Positions 33,092-42,469 of a DNA stretch of 64,000 nt are shown here, in pieces. The notes beneath the pieces are model-generated. The model saw only the letters and a list, made by a program, of their open reading frames with translations, did no database searches and was not told the origin of the DNA. The translations under genes were made by a program, and so were the position numbers. Position 1 is the first letter of the stretch; every line of letters begins with the position of its first letter. The stretch comes from Papillibacter cinnamivorans DSM 12816 (GTDB lineage: Bacteria; Bacillota; Clostridia; Oscillospirales; Oscillospiraceae): positions 1 to 64,000 of the forward strand of contig NZ_FWXW01000001.1 in the NCBI RefSeq assembly GCF_900176335.1. Direction: 5' to 3'.

Positions 33092-33949
33092 ATGTCTACA
33101 ATTGACAAGTATTATTTAAAAGCAAGTCCTCAGTTTCCTGTAAGCGGAACAGAGGAAATAACAGAGAATTTTCAGTTGATTGCCAGCACGGTCTCAGAAG
33201 AAGGCGTTATTTCGGGTACGGTAACTTCCGGTACGGTACCTATAGCCGGCGCAACCGTTAAGGTGTTTGATAGTTCCGATAACCCTGTAGCGCATACGAT
33301 CACAAACCCGGAGGGTAAATATACGATCTCATCGATTGTAAGGGGATCGTACAAGGTCACTGCGGCAAAGGACGGTTATTTTACTCCTCTTGTCATACCG
33401 GTAACCGTGTCTGCAAACCGCCCTACTACTGTCGATATATCTCTTGCAGTCGATCCGGACGCGGCGCTGAATACGCTGTATGGTATCATACGGGCCGCAG
33501 GAACATTGACGCCTCTTGAAAATGTAAACGTAAACACGTACTCGGTGGTTGGTACCACGCAGACTTTGGTCTCCACAACCCATACCAACAGGTCAGGACA
33601 ATACGTTTCGCCATATTTGGCTAACGGCGAATATATCATCGTGGCGAATCTGAACGGTTATAATCAAACAACGAGCGGTACGACCACTCTGTCCGACACG
33701 GAAATAGCTTCTCTTGACATGACGCTTGTCGCCAATGCGACTTCTAATACGGCAACGGTGAGCGGAATTATAACAGATAACAGCACCCTGCTCCCGATAG
33801 GAAGCGCAATCGTTGCACTGTATGGGATCACAGGCGCGACCGAAACACTTTTAAAATTAACCAAGTCAAACAGCGCAGGCAGGTATCTATTCGGGTCTGT
33901 AGCATCAGCAAATTATGTCGTAAAGGCTTTTGCTCAAAAGGCAGAGTAA
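33092..33949 (+). CDS. Cytosolic carboxypeptidase-regulatory-like repeat protein A
   Basis: A 285-residue protein; ATG 33092 follows AGGAGAG. There is no signal peptide or membrane segment. After an N-terminal lead (SPQFPVSGTEEITENF) come three CarboxypepD_reg/Cna-B-like beta domains: ISGTVTSGTVPIAGATVKVF ... EGKYTISSIVRGSYKVTAAK; LYGIIRAAGTLTPLENVNV ... SGQYVSPYLANGEYIIVAN; VSGIITDNSTLLPIGSAIVA ... AGRYLFGSVASANYVVKAF. Such domains are normally extracellular, so a leaderless protein is odd. A paralog follows 4 bases later. The function is unknown; a self-assembling or particle-associated role is possible. Confidence 0.72.
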   Translation: MSTIDKYYLKASPQFPVSGTEEITENFQLIASTVSEEGVISGTVTSGTVPIAGATVKVFDSSDNPVAHTITNPEGKYTISSIVRGSYKVTAAKDGYFTPLVIPVTVSANRPTTVDISLAVDPDAALNTLYGIIRAAGTLTPLENVNVNTYSVVGTTQTLVSTTHTNRSGQYVSPYLANGEYIIVANLNGYNQTTSGTTTLSDTEIASLDMTLVANATSNTATVSGIITDNSTLLPIGSAIVALYGITGATETLLKLTKSNSAGRYLFGSVASANYVVKAFAQKAE

Positions 33950-33953
33950 AAAC

Positions 33954-34820
33954 ATGGCTATCAAAGATATATACCTGCTGTGCAAGTCCGATGAGTTTTA
34001 TCTTAAATCAGGGCATGAAGCCTCGATAAACTTGTCATTAGAAAGAGCACCGCCCCTATTGTGCACGAAATTACACGGGAAGGTCGTAAGCGGCTGCAGG
34101 CCGGTCTCGGGAGCAACAGTTAAAGTATTTGATAAAAATTTCAATCCGCTGTATCACACCATTACGGATCATGATGGATATTACTCTTTCATTAACGCGC
34201 TTAAGCCCGGGGTTTACGAAATAATTGCGGCGGCCGACGGTTATTTGATTTCACAAAGCCGCTTAATATCTTTGCTGCCGCATAAAAGCATGTATGTCAC
34301 ACTTCAATTACAGCCAGATAAAAGCGTTGAATTAGCAACGGTCTATGGGGTTATACGCGATGAGAAAAATGAACCGCTGCCCGGTACGCTGGTTTATATT
34401 TTCAATTGTAACGATGCGGATTATCCTTCCGCGGTTACCATATCGAACGCAGACGGTGAATACCTGGTCAGCGGACTCAAACCGGGCCAATACTGGATCT
34501 CTGCTTTCCGGGAGGGGTTTTCATTCCCTGAGAAAATTCATCTTTCGGTCTTGCCAAAAGAAATGGTTTGCGCCGATCTTTACCTCTATATAGATTTATC
34601 TGCAACCGGTACGGTAAGTGGGAAAGTCGTTTTTAACGGATCTGCAGTTCCGCATGCATTGACTGCGCTTTATTTGACCGAGTACGGCAGAAGCCGTCTT
34701 ATCAAAATTCAAAAATCAAACCACATGGGGTTTTATCTATTTACAGGCTTGAAACCCGGAAAATACGTCGTTAAGGCAAAGCTTGAGTCTCACGGTCCGC
34801 CCCTGCCTGAAAAAGAATAA
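33954..34820 (+). CDS. Cytosolic carboxypeptidase-regulatory-like repeat protein B
   Basis: A 288-residue paralog of the preceding protein. ATG 33954 (MAIKDIYLLCKSDEFYLKSG) is preferred to 33930, which overlaps the upstream gene. It has the same N-terminal lead and three beta domains: LHGKVVSGCRPVSGATVKVF, VYGVIRDEKNEPLPGTLVYI and VSGKVVFNGSAVPHALTALY. Each closes with a GxYxxxxLxPGxYxVxA motif. No leader peptide is seen. Composition is less GC-rich than that of neighbouring regions, which may reflect transfer. Confidence 0.72.
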   Translation: MAIKDIYLLCKSDEFYLKSGHEASINLSLERAPPLLCTKLHGKVVSGCRPVSGATVKVFDKNFNPLYHTITDHDGYYSFINALKPGVYEIIAAADGYLISQSRLISLLPHKSMYVTLQLQPDKSVELATVYGVIRDEKNEPLPGTLVYIFNCNDADYPSAVTISNADGEYLVSGLKPGQYWISAFREGFSFPEKIHLSVLPKEMVCADLYLYIDLSATGTVSGKVVFNGSAVPHALTALYLTEYGRSRLIKIQKSNHMGFYLFTGLKPGKYVVKAKLESHGPPLPEKE

Positions 34821-34836
34821 AATCACAATCTGAAAT

Positions 34837-34870
34837 CGGCTGTCTCAATTCCCTTTGTTTGAGACAGCCG
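34837..34870 (+). terminator. Hairpin after repeat-protein pair
   Basis: CGGCTGTCTCAA (34837-34848) and its exact complement (34859-34870) enclose a 10-base loop, followed by CGTTATTCTTTT. It is a plausible terminator with an interrupted T-tract. Confidence 0.7.
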
Positions 34871-35150
34871 CGTTATTCTTTTCAAACAATATTTCCAGTA
34901 GCAGTGCCGCTTTTAAAGCATTTGATCAAGTATGTAATTCCGGCTTCGTTAATTTCCGTTAAAGCACGCCCGAAACGGACGGAGCTGATTGCGGATTCTG
35001 GTTTGCGCCGTTTTAATATTATCGTTTATTTTGCAATCTTCCGTTGCATTCCGCCGCCCGTGTGATACAATTCCAGATAACCGGGCCGATCTTCGTCCCT
35101 GATATAAGGATTATGCCCGGAATTTTCCTCGACGTACTGGGGATGGCGGT
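34871..35150. other. Intergenic stretch with no recognised gene
   Basis: Between the hairpin at 34837 and the MFS gene, six-frame reading gives only a short unconvincing + frame (34859-35065). It lacks a ribosome site and similarity I recognise. Confidence 0.4.
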
Positions 35151-36455
35151 ATGAAACTCAATTATGGAAAGACCGTGTTCATCGGCCTTGCGTTTCTTTC
35201 CATCTGTTCCTTCTGGCAGCTCTACGAGACCGTCGTTCCCCTGATCTTGACGAGGACCTTTCACCTGGGGGATACCCTGACGGGCGCCGTCATGGCCCTG
35301 GATAACATCCTTGGCATATTTTTGATCCCGTTTTTCGGTTCTCTGTCGGATAAAAGCACTCTTCGAATGGGAAGGCGCAGCCCCTTCATCCTGCTGGGAA
35401 CCGCCGTGACCGTGGTATCCATGCTCTTTCTTCCCTTTGCCGAAAGGATCGGCAGCTTCCCCCTGTTTTTCGGCGCACTCTGGGCGGTTTTACTCGCCTT
35501 GTCGTTTTACCGCTCTCCCGCCGCAGCCCTGATGCCGGACCTTACTCCCGCGCCTCTGCGGAGCAAGGCAAACGCCGTGGTCAACCTGATGGGCGCCTGC
35601 GGCAGCGTCATTACCCTGAGCCTTCTTGGCGTTTTGATTCCCGGGGAGGAACGCCCGGACTATACGCCCGCTTTTCTTGCGGTGGCTTTTGTCATGGCCG
35701 TGTCCGTCGGCCTTCTTGCCCTGAGGGTGCGGGAGACCCGCGCTTCGGAGCCTGCGGAGGAAGGCCGCGAGGCGGATTCCCCGGATGATTTGGAGATGGA
35801 AGACGGGAAAATCCTCACTCCGGCCGTAAAGCGGAGCCTCTATTTGGTTCTGCTCTCCGTCTTTTTCTGGTATTTTGCCTTCAACGCAGTCACCACCGCT
35901 TTTTCCCGGTACGCGGCCAACGTCTGGGGCCTGGAAGGGGGAAGCTTCGCGGTCCTTCTGATCTTTCCCTTCGGGGCCGCGGTGGTGAGCTACCTTCCGG
36001 CGGGTCATCTGGCCGCCCGGATCGGCAGAAAGAACACCATACTTGTGGGAGTGGTGATTCTCACCGCTTCCTATCTGGCGGAGGCTTTTTTAAGCCGCTA
36101 TTCTTTATTGGTGCCCCTGGGCCTCACCCTCATCGGCGCGGGCTGGGCATTCGTGAACGTGAACTCCTTTCCCATGGTGGTTGAGATGTGCAGCCGGTCG
36201 GAGATGGGGAAGTACTCGGGCCTATACTATTCCTTTTCCATGAGCGCCCAGATCATCACGCCCATCCTGTCGGGTTTTCTTTTTGAACGTCTTTCCTACA
36301 TGACCCTGTTCCCGTACGCCGCCGTTTTTTCTCTCTGCTCATTGCTCACCATGCTCTTTGTCCGGCACGGCGAGGCGTCTTCTGCTCCGCAGGGCCGGAC
36401 AAGGCTGACCTCCTCCCGGTCGCCGTCGGAGTATGGGTCGGAATTCAAGAAATGA
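35151..36455 (+). CDS. MFS transporter, SLC45/GPH-like
   Basis: A 434-residue protein with 12 predicted membrane helices and a central acidic cytosolic loop (residues ~200-222). Features: LTRTFHLGDTLTGAVMALDN, IPFFGSLSDKSTLRMGRRSP (the loop 2-3 DxxxxxxGRR signature), and PDLTPAPLRSKANAVVNLMG. This pattern is typical of the sugar/sucrose-type SLC45 branch of the MFS. The substrate is not identifiable. It is 57 bases ahead of the aldo/keto reductase gene, so the two may be co-transcribed. Confidence 0.85.
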   Translation: MKLNYGKTVFIGLAFLSICSFWQLYETVVPLILTRTFHLGDTLTGAVMALDNILGIFLIPFFGSLSDKSTLRMGRRSPFILLGTAVTVVSMLFLPFAERIGSFPLFFGALWAVLLALSFYRSPAAALMPDLTPAPLRSKANAVVNLMGACGSVITLSLLGVLIPGEERPDYTPAFLAVAFVMAVSVGLLALRVRETRASEPAEEGREADSPDDLEMEDGKILTPAVKRSLYLVLLSVFFWYFAFNAVTTAFSRYAANVWGLEGGSFAVLLIFPFGAAVVSYLPAGHLAARIGRKNTILVGVVILTASYLAEAFLSRYSLLVPLGLTLIGAGWAFVNVNSFPMVVEMCSRSEMGKYSGLYYSFSMSAQIITPILSGFLFERLSYMTLFPYAAVFSLCSLLTMLFVRHGEASSAPQGRTRLTSSRSPSEYGSEFKK

Positions 36456-36512
36456 TAAATTTGATTCGCGGCTTTTCAAGCTCTTGGAAAAGCCGCCGGA
36501 AAGGAGGACTTC

Positions 36513-37688
36513 ATGCAGTACAGACCCGCGAAAAACGGGGAACCCCTGTCCGTCCTGGGATACGGGTGCATGCGTTTTACCCGCAAAGGCTCCGGTATCG
36601 ATCTGGAAAAAGCCGAGGAGGAGGTCATGGAGGCCATCCGCCTCGGCGTCAACTATTTTGACACGGCATATGTCTATCCCGGAAACGAGGCTGCCCTCGG
36701 CGGGATCCTTCAAAGAAACGGCTGCCGCGGCCGGGTGAACATCGCCACAAAGCTTCCCCATTACCTGGTGCGCTCCAACCGCGGGATGGACCGGTATTTC
36801 GACGAGGAACTCCGGCGTCTGCAGACCGATCATGTGGACTTTTATCTCATGCATATGCTCACCGACATCGGTTCCTGGGAAAAACTCCGGGGATACGGCA
36901 TCGAGGAATGGATCCGCGGGAAAAAGCAGTCCGGTGAGATCCGCAATATCGGCTTTTCCTTTCATGGGAATACCGCCAGCTTTCTGGAGGTCCTGGGCGC
37001 TTACGACTGGGATTTCTGCCAGATTCAATACAACTACATGGACGAGACCAGCCAGGCGGGACGCCGTGGTCTGGAAGCCGCCGCGAAAAAGGGGATACCC
37101 GTCATCGTGATGGAACCTCTTCGTGGCGGCCGGCTGGCGGCGGGGCTTCCCGGAAGCGCCTTGAAAATCCTTGAGGAATCCGGCAGGGGCCGTTCCGCAG
37201 CCGAATGGGGCCTTCGCTGGCTGTGGGACCAGCCGGGCGTGACCTGCGTCCTCTCCGGGATGAACTCGCTGGAAATGGTGCGGGAAAACTGCGCCGTTGC
37301 CTCGGACGTTCGGGCCGGGGAATTTTCCGACGGGGACTTCCGCCTGATCGCGCGCCTGAAAGAGGAAATCTCCGGTGCCGTCCGTGTGGGCTGCACCGGC
37401 TGCGGCTACTGCCAGCCGTGCCCTCAGGGAGTGGATATTCCCGGCGTCTTCCGCTGCTGGAACGAAATTCCCGTGGATGGGCTCAAAAGGGCCAGGAAGG
37501 AATATATGATGACCACCGCCATGCGCAGGACGCCCAGCGGCGCCTCCCGCTGCATCGGCTGCGGGAAATGCGAGACCCACTGTCCCCAGGCGATCCCCAT
37601 CCGTGCGGAGCTGAAAAAAGCGGCCCGGGATATGGAAACCCCCGCCTATCAAATCGTGGGGCGGATCTATCGGCTGCTGAAAATCTGA
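36513..37688 (+). CDS. Aldo/keto reductase with two C-terminal [4Fe-4S] sites
   Basis: A 391-residue protein; ATG follows AAAGGAGG. The TIM-barrel part (1-285) has LGYGCMRF, NYFDTAYVYPGNE (catalytic Asp and Tyr), TKLPHY (Lys) and FYLMHML (His), the AKR tetrad. The C-terminal extension (~290-375) has CTGCGYCQPCPQGVDIP and CIGCGKCETHCPQAIPI, ligands for two [4Fe-4S] clusters. This ferredoxin-fused AKR type is common in anaerobes. The physiological aldehyde or ketone is unknown; the protein is cytosolic. Confidence 0.9.
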   Translation: MQYRPAKNGEPLSVLGYGCMRFTRKGSGIDLEKAEEEVMEAIRLGVNYFDTAYVYPGNEAALGGILQRNGCRGRVNIATKLPHYLVRSNRGMDRYFDEELRRLQTDHVDFYLMHMLTDIGSWEKLRGYGIEEWIRGKKQSGEIRNIGFSFHGNTASFLEVLGAYDWDFCQIQYNYMDETSQAGRRGLEAAAKKGIPVIVMEPLRGGRLAAGLPGSALKILEESGRGRSAAEWGLRWLWDQPGVTCVLSGMNSLEMVRENCAVASDVRAGEFSDGDFRLIARLKEEISGAVRVGCTGCGYCQPCPQGVDIPGVFRCWNEIPVDGLKRARKEYMMTTAMRRTPSGASRCIGCGKCETHCPQAIPIRAELKKAARDMETPAYQIVGRIYRLLKI

Positions 37689-37728
37689 ACGGATGTTCCG
37701 ATCGCACTTCAAGTATTCGGAGGAAACC

Positions 37729-38391
37729 ATGAAAGAAAAGAAACTTTTAAGCCTGCTCCTGTGCGCCGTGCTGGTGCTTTCGGGTATCTCATTTACAGCT
37801 GCTGCCGCGGAAAGCGGCGCTGAAAACTCCTGGGTCAATCCCTATTCCGACGTTGCGGAAGGCTCCTGGTATTACGACTCTGTCTCTTACCTTTCTTCCC
37901 GGGGCCTAATGAACGGCGTGGGAGGCGGCAGGTTCGTCCCCGGCGGCTCCATGACGAGAGGGATGGCCGTCACCGTTCTTAAAAGACTGTCCGGGGACGA
38001 CGGAAGCTACACCGGCGGCTTTGCCGACGTTCCTGCCGGCGCGTGGTATGAAAACGCCGTTTCCTGGGCCTCGGCAAAGGGGATCGTAAACGGTATCGGC
38101 GGAGGGAAATTTGCTCCCGAAAACCCCGTGACCAGGGAACAGCTGGCAATCATGCTGTGGAATTACGCAAAGTACATGGGATATGACGTTTCCGTTGGCG
38201 AGGACACCAATATTCTCTCCTACGACGACGCCTTCGATATCTCCGACTGCGCGTACCCCGCCCTTCAGTGGGCCTGCGGCGCGGGCATCATGGAAGGGGA
38301 CGGTTACGGCAATCTCAATCCCGGGGATCCTGCCTCCCGCGCCGAGGTCTCACAGCTCATCGCCGGATTTATTCAGATCATGGCGAAGTAA
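37729..38391 (+). CDS. Small SLH-only secreted protein
   Basis: A 220-residue protein. ATG 37729 follows GGAGGAAACC. The signal peptide ends near AAAAE. The mature protein is three SLH units and nothing else: DVAEGSWYYDSVSYLSSRGL, GAWYENAVSWASAKGIVNGI, and a looser third (YPALQWACGAGIMEGDGYGN). It can bind the wall polymer but has no cargo domain, so it may act as a wall-site competitor or spacer, or pair with another protein. A strong terminator follows. Confidence 0.87.
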   Translation: MKEKKLLSLLLCAVLVLSGISFTAAAAESGAENSWVNPYSDVAEGSWYYDSVSYLSSRGLMNGVGGGRFVPGGSMTRGMAVTVLKRLSGDDGSYTGGFADVPAGAWYENAVSWASAKGIVNGIGGGKFAPENPVTREQLAIMLWNYAKYMGYDVSVGEDTNILSYDDAFDISDCAYPALQWACGAGIMEGDGYGNLNPGDPASRAEVSQLIAGFIQIMAK

Positions 38392-38422
38392 CACGAAGCT
38401 TTTCAGTCACGCACAAATGAAT

Positions 38423-38463
38423 AAATAACGGGAGCACGCCAAACGGCGTGCTCCCGTTATTTT
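38423..38463. terminator. Strong bidirectional terminator
   Basis: Perfect 18-base arms (38423-38440 and 38445... to 38462) end in AAATAACGGG / CCCGTTATTT around the loop AAAC. They lie between the SLH gene and the convergent germination operon. Confidence 0.9.
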
Positions 38464-38487
38464 ACCCCCGGCATTCGGCTCAGGATA

Positions 38488-39597
38488 TTATAAGTCTGAC
38501 AGATCAAGCGGCGTTTTTGGATTTATTTTATTTAAAAAATTTTTAATTTCGGCGCCCAGCCAGATGATAACGGGTAAAATAACCTGAAACGGAGTGGCGT
38601 AATATCTGAATATTTCTAAAAACTCAACGGATTCGCTGATGCTGCTGTATATGATGGAAGCGAGCGTAAGCATGATGAGCCCGGCCGGAAACGCCATGCT
38701 TTTATAATTTTCAACGTTGAATAGTTTTGACATGCCGAAAGATACCGCAAAAAGGAACACGCTTGCTTTTACAAGCCCGCATAAAAGATAAACCGCAGCC
38801 ACCAGGATTTCCATCCGGGTAAAAAAATCTCCTAACGATAAAACACTGACCGTCGTATACGTGGGGAAATAAAGTAATTTTAAATTTTCGGGACCCAAAA
38901 CCGCTATGTTCCGGATAATGACAATCATCATTAAGACAACCGCGATCCCGGTTCCGTAAACGAGAATGGAATTTCGTTTTTGATCCGTTTTAACGGACCG
39001 GTATAGGGTCAGAAATATAACGGCTTCCGAGAAAGGCAGAATGAAAAGCGAATAAGCTTCGGACGCAATGCTTCCAAATCCGGAATGTCCGACCGGCATA
39101 AGATTGCTGAAATCCATATCCTTCAATGCGATGATAAAAGTGATTGCGATTTCAGCCAGAATGATCGGAAGGATAAACTTGCTGAACCGGCCAAGAATTT
39201 CCACGCCGCTTTTCACCATCCATGCTGAGAGAGACAGCATCAAAATCAGAAATACGACCTGCGGAGTTCCCGACATGGCTGCGATATGCATGAATTCCGT
39301 AAATTCCCTCAATACAAGGGCGCCTACATGGATGGCATAGAGGGTAAAGATGGCAACCATGATTTTACCTGTAATCTTTCCGAAGACAATAAGGATGATA
39401 TCATACAGATTTTTGCCCGGATACAGGTTTGTTATCCTCATATAAACCAGAGCGACCGGCGCGAAAAAAAGCGCTCCTAATAAAATGGACAGCCAGGTAT
39501 CTCTGGAATTGGAGCCTGCCCCCAAAACGGTGTTGGTTCCCATCAGGAACATGGCGAGAACGCTGACTGCCTGTTTCCGGTTAATGATCTCCTTCAT
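38488..39597 (-). CDS. gerAB: Spore germination permease GerB subunit (GerAB family)
   Basis: A 369-residue protein with ten hydrophobic helices throughout, of the APC-type spore permease family: MKEIINRKQAVSVLAMFLMG start, GAGSNSRDTWLS, LREFTEFMHIAAMSGTP, YFPTYTTVSVLSLGDFFTR. GerB subunits bind germinant in the spore inner membrane with GerA and GerC. It is the last gene of the operon, 21 bases after the 70-codon gene. The germinant cannot be deduced. Confidence 0.9.
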   Translation of the reverse strand: MKEIINRKQAVSVLAMFLMGTNTVLGAGSNSRDTWLSILLGALFFAPVALVYMRITNLYPGKNLYDIILIVFGKITGKIMVAIFTLYAIHVGALVLREFTEFMHIAAMSGTPQVVFLILMLSLSAWMVKSGVEILGRFSKFILPIILAEIAITFIIALKDMDFSNLMPVGHSGFGSIASEAYSLFILPFSEAVIFLTLYRSVKTDQKRNSILVYGTGIAVVLMMIVIIRNIAVLGPENLKLLYFPTYTTVSVLSLGDFFTRMEILVAAVYLLCGLVKASVFLFAVSFGMSKLFNVENYKSMAFPAGLIMLTLASIIYSSISESVEFLEIFRYYATPFQVILPVIIWLGAEIKNFLNKINPKTPLDLSDL

Positions 39598-39618
39598 TCT
39601 TTTATCCCAACTTTATAT

Positions 39619-39831
39619 TTAACTGAAAATGGATTGGATCAGATGCACGATGGGGGGCGCGGGACTGGGGATGTGAAAACCCAAGCCGTATAATACGTTG
39701 ACCGACAGCGTTGCGGCAAATACAACCGTATAAATTATCTTAAGCCTGATGCTCTTTTCTTTAAACGCGGGTATCATGTCCAGCAGTAAAACGAACAGGT
39801 AAAATACCAGACAGATAATGATATATGGCAT
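39619..39831 (-). CDS. Small two-helix membrane protein inside the germination operon
   Basis: A 70-residue protein with two membrane segments (IIICLVFYLFVLLLDMIPAF and LKIIYTVVFAATLSVNVLYGL) joined by a basic loop (KEKSIRLK). It is placed between gerC and gerB with 2- and 21-base spacers, so it is surely co-expressed. Small accessory D-type subunits of germinant receptors with two membrane helices are known in Bacillaceae; this may be an equivalent (inference). Confidence 0.75.
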   Translation of the reverse strand: MPYIIICLVFYLFVLLLDMIPAFKEKSIRLKIIYTVVFAATLSVNVLYGLGFHIPSPAPPIVHLIQSIFS

Positions 39832-39833
39832 TT

Positions 39834-40967
39834 TTACTCACCGACTTTGACTCTTGATTTATCTAAAGCGGAATTAATGATCTTAAATTGAGAATGAACC
39901 TCAACGGTTACGTCTTTGAACCGGGCGTCCCAGTCTCCCTTGATCCGGTCCCAATCATCCGGATATTTTGCGTTGATTTCAGATCCGAATCCGAAGATAT
40001 CGCCTTCATTATTTTTTTGCACATCCCGTACCAGTTCTCCGATGGAGTGTTCCAATTGCCCCGAAGCTGTGTTTGCCAGCTCGGCCCACTTCTCCGGCGT
40101 ATCGTAATACACATCAGAAAGATTCTCGGCCAGCGCGCATGTCGTTTCCGTCTCAATTTTTATGGTCACGCGATCCTGTTCAATGACCGGCGTGATTTTT
40201 GTGGAATTTTGGTATATCTCAAGGGTGATATTCGGATTTTCTGAATTGACGCTTACCAGGAAAAGTCCGGTTTTAACCTTGTTTTTAATATACATAAACG
40301 TCGATGAATCCTCAATCCGCATGGTCCCGATCATTTTATCCTTATGAAAAATAGCCATCCCGTTCAGCTGAGCGCACTGCTGCTCGTTCAGTGTGATCAG
40401 CGGCAATGCCAGGGACACCCCGTCGCTTGCTATCATGCCGTTTGCCTGATACAGCGTTACCATGGGGACCCTGGAAAGGATCCGGGATTCAGCGCTGAGA
40501 GAATTCTTGATTTTATAGGACGAGATTTCGTTGGAAGCTCCCTGCTGCATGATGATCGCCTTTGCCGTTTCCTGATCGGAGATAATCGGGAGCGTTGTGA
40601 TTCTGGCTTCGGCGTCTCTTGTCATTAAGTCCGTCGCCGGTGCTATTCCGCTTTCGGCAACCGTTTTGCTGATAACCAGAATGGAACAGTCTCCGAAATA
40701 CAGTCTTCGGTCGTATTGATTGATGGCATTCCGGACGGCGTCAAACACCGTTTTTCCGTCCGATTCGATGAACTTGGATTTAGTCGTTTTGTCTTTGCCT
40801 GCGGATTGCGTATCGGCAATGTCAAACGTCACATGATAATAGCCGTCCATATAATCTATGGCCATGCCGGTTACGATGCTCTCGTCGTCCAATTCTTTGT
40901 AGTCCCAGCATCCGGAAAGAAACAGGAGCTGCAGGATAAGAGAAAACAGGAACAGGCGCTTCTTCAT
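39834..40967 (-). CDS. gerAC: Spore germination lipoprotein GerC subunit
   Basis: A 377-residue lipoprotein: signal peptide with lipobox LFLSGC, then WDYKELDDESIVTGMAID, the GerAC N-terminal signature. YFGDCSILVISKTVA, the ...LPIISD and ...VPMVTLYQAN regions and a C-terminal Ger(x)C domain (MGxxFxxxxxx pattern around EINAKYPDDWDRIK) follow. It is anchored outside the spore inner membrane. Its start overlaps the gerA stop by 4 bases. Confidence 0.9.
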   Translation of the reverse strand: MKKRLFLFSLILQLLFLSGCWDYKELDDESIVTGMAIDYMDGYYHVTFDIADTQSAGKDKTTKSKFIESDGKTVFDAVRNAINQYDRRLYFGDCSILVISKTVAESGIAPATDLMTRDAEARITTLPIISDQETAKAIIMQQGASNEISSYKIKNSLSAESRILSRVPMVTLYQANGMIASDGVSLALPLITLNEQQCAQLNGMAIFHKDKMIGTMRIEDSSTFMYIKNKVKTGLFLVSVNSENPNITLEIYQNSTKITPVIEQDRVTIKIETETTCALAENLSDVYYDTPEKWAELANTASGQLEHSIGELVRDVQKNNEGDIFGFGSEINAKYPDDWDRIKGDWDARFKDVTVEVHSQFKIINSALDKSRVKVGE

Positions 40968-42469
40968 CCCGGATCACCGTCCGAAGCGCTTCTGACCGGA
41001 TCCTGCGACATGAATTTCGGGCGTTTGATCATGTACCACCAGGGAGCCCGGACAAAAGTATCCTTGTTGTCCTGAAAATCGTCTGCCACGGAGCTGTTCA
41101 TAAAGGGGATCCCAAAGGAACGCATATTGAAAAGATGGATCAGCAAACCCATCATGCCAAAAATAATACCGTATATGCCTATAAATGAGGCCAGGAATAA
41201 AAACATAAAACGCAATATGATGATGGAACCCTTCATTCGCATCAGCATAATGCCGGTGATGCCGGAAAAGGCCACGATGATGACCATAGGCGCGCTGATC
41301 AGCCTCGCTTCCACCGCGGCCTGCCCGATGACCAGGGCGCCCACGATGCTCAGCGCCTGCCCGATGCTGTTTGGAGCCCGCAGGCCCGTTTCCCGCAGGA
41401 TTTCAAACATAAGCAGCATTAATATTGCCTCCAGCCAGGTGGGCGCCGCTATGCTTGACCTTGCAACCGATATGCTCAGAGTCAGATCCGTGGGCAGCAA
41501 TTCGTGATGAAACGCGACCAGGGCAACATAGATGGCCGGAACGCTGATCGACACGGAGAAAGAAAAGATCCGCAGCAGCCGGCCGATGGACGAAAAATAA
41601 TAATTGGTATAGTAGTCGTCGTCGCTCTGGAAATTTTCAATAAAAAGAAAGGGGAGCGTCAGCACTTCCGGAGTTCCGTCCAAAAAAAGCGCGATCCTGC
41701 CTTCCAGAAGTTTGCCCGCGACGATATCCGGACGTTCCGTAGTGCCGATCGTTTTAAAAAACGAATACGGGGCGTCTTTTATATATTCGTTGATATAGTT
41801 GACATCCAGCGTACCGTCGATCTGGATCGTCTCGAGCCTTTTTTTTAATTCTTCAAGGATCTGCGGATTTGCAAGATTACCCAGATAACAGATACAGGCT
41901 CTGGTTTGCGACCTCGTTCCGAAGGTTTGAAACTCCATTTTCAATTCCTGCGTTCGCAGCCGCCGGCGAACCATGGTCAGGTTGATCAGCAATGCCTCGT
42001 TGAAGCCTTCCCGCGGTCCTCTGAGCACTTTTTCCCCTTCCGGTTCGGAAATGGAGCGGGTGATCCAGCCCTTCGTATTAAAAATGAGGGCTACGTCGCT
42101 GCCGTCTAAAAACAGGACTGTATCACCGTAGACTACGGACCGGATGATCTCTTCGATATCGTCGGTTTTTTCCACATTGTTTGAAAAAGTGATTTTATTG
42201 GCGATGTCGTCAATCATGCTGGCCGGTTTCCGCTCGAACGGGTATAGAAGGAGCGGACGGATAATATCTTCGTTCATCAGTTTATTGTCTATCATGCCGT
42301 CGATATAGAAAAGACAGCATTTGACTAACGGCCTGTACCGATTTTCAATATAGCGGTACCGCAGGGTCCCGTCGTTATGAAATAATATTTTCATAAGCTC
42401 TATATTTTCATCCAGCCGGTCGGATAATTTCGTCTTTTCCTGTTCCAAGTGATTCACATATCCTGTCAT
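40964..42469 (-). CDS. gerAA: Spore germination protein GerA subunit
   Basis: A 501-residue protein of the GerA family: a large soluble N-terminal domain (DENIELMKILFHND ... GDTVLFLDGSDVALIFNTKG), the signature PREGFNEALLINLTMVRRRL, PEVLTLPFLFIENFQSDDDYY and four to five C-terminal membrane helices. The Met at 42469 has a poor ribosome site; a nearby GTG (42457) is an alternative start. It is first in the operon order A-C-small-B. It should be expressed in the forespore, but no clear sigma-G site was identified. Confidence 0.9.
   Translation of the reverse strand: MTGYVNHLEQEKTKLSDRLDENIELMKILFHNDGTLRYRYIENRYRPLVKCCLFYIDGMIDNKLMNEDIIRPLLLYPFERKPASMIDDIANKITFSNNVEKTDDIEEIIRSVVYGDTVLFLDGSDVALIFNTKGWITRSISEPEGEKVLRGPREGFNEALLINLTMVRRRLRTQELKMEFQTFGTRSQTRACICYLGNLANPQILEELKKRLETIQIDGTLDVNYINEYIKDAPYSFFKTIGTTERPDIVAGKLLEGRIALFLDGTPEVLTLPFLFIENFQSDDDYYTNYYFSSIGRLLRIFSFSVSISVPAIYVALVAFHHELLPTDLTLSISVARSSIAAPTWLEAILMLLMFEILRETGLRAPNSIGQALSIVGALVIGQAAVEARLISAPMVIIVAFSGITGIMLMRMKGSIIILRFMFLFLASFIGIYGIIFGMMGLLIHLFNMRSFGIPFMNSSVADDFQDNKDTFVRAPWWYMIKRPKFMSQDPVRSASDGDPG

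Noticed and set aside
36339-37838. Minus-strand open frame of 499 codons opposite the aldo/keto reductase
   Set aside because: The plus-strand gene has a full AKR tetrad and ferredoxin motifs; the other frame has shadow composition only.
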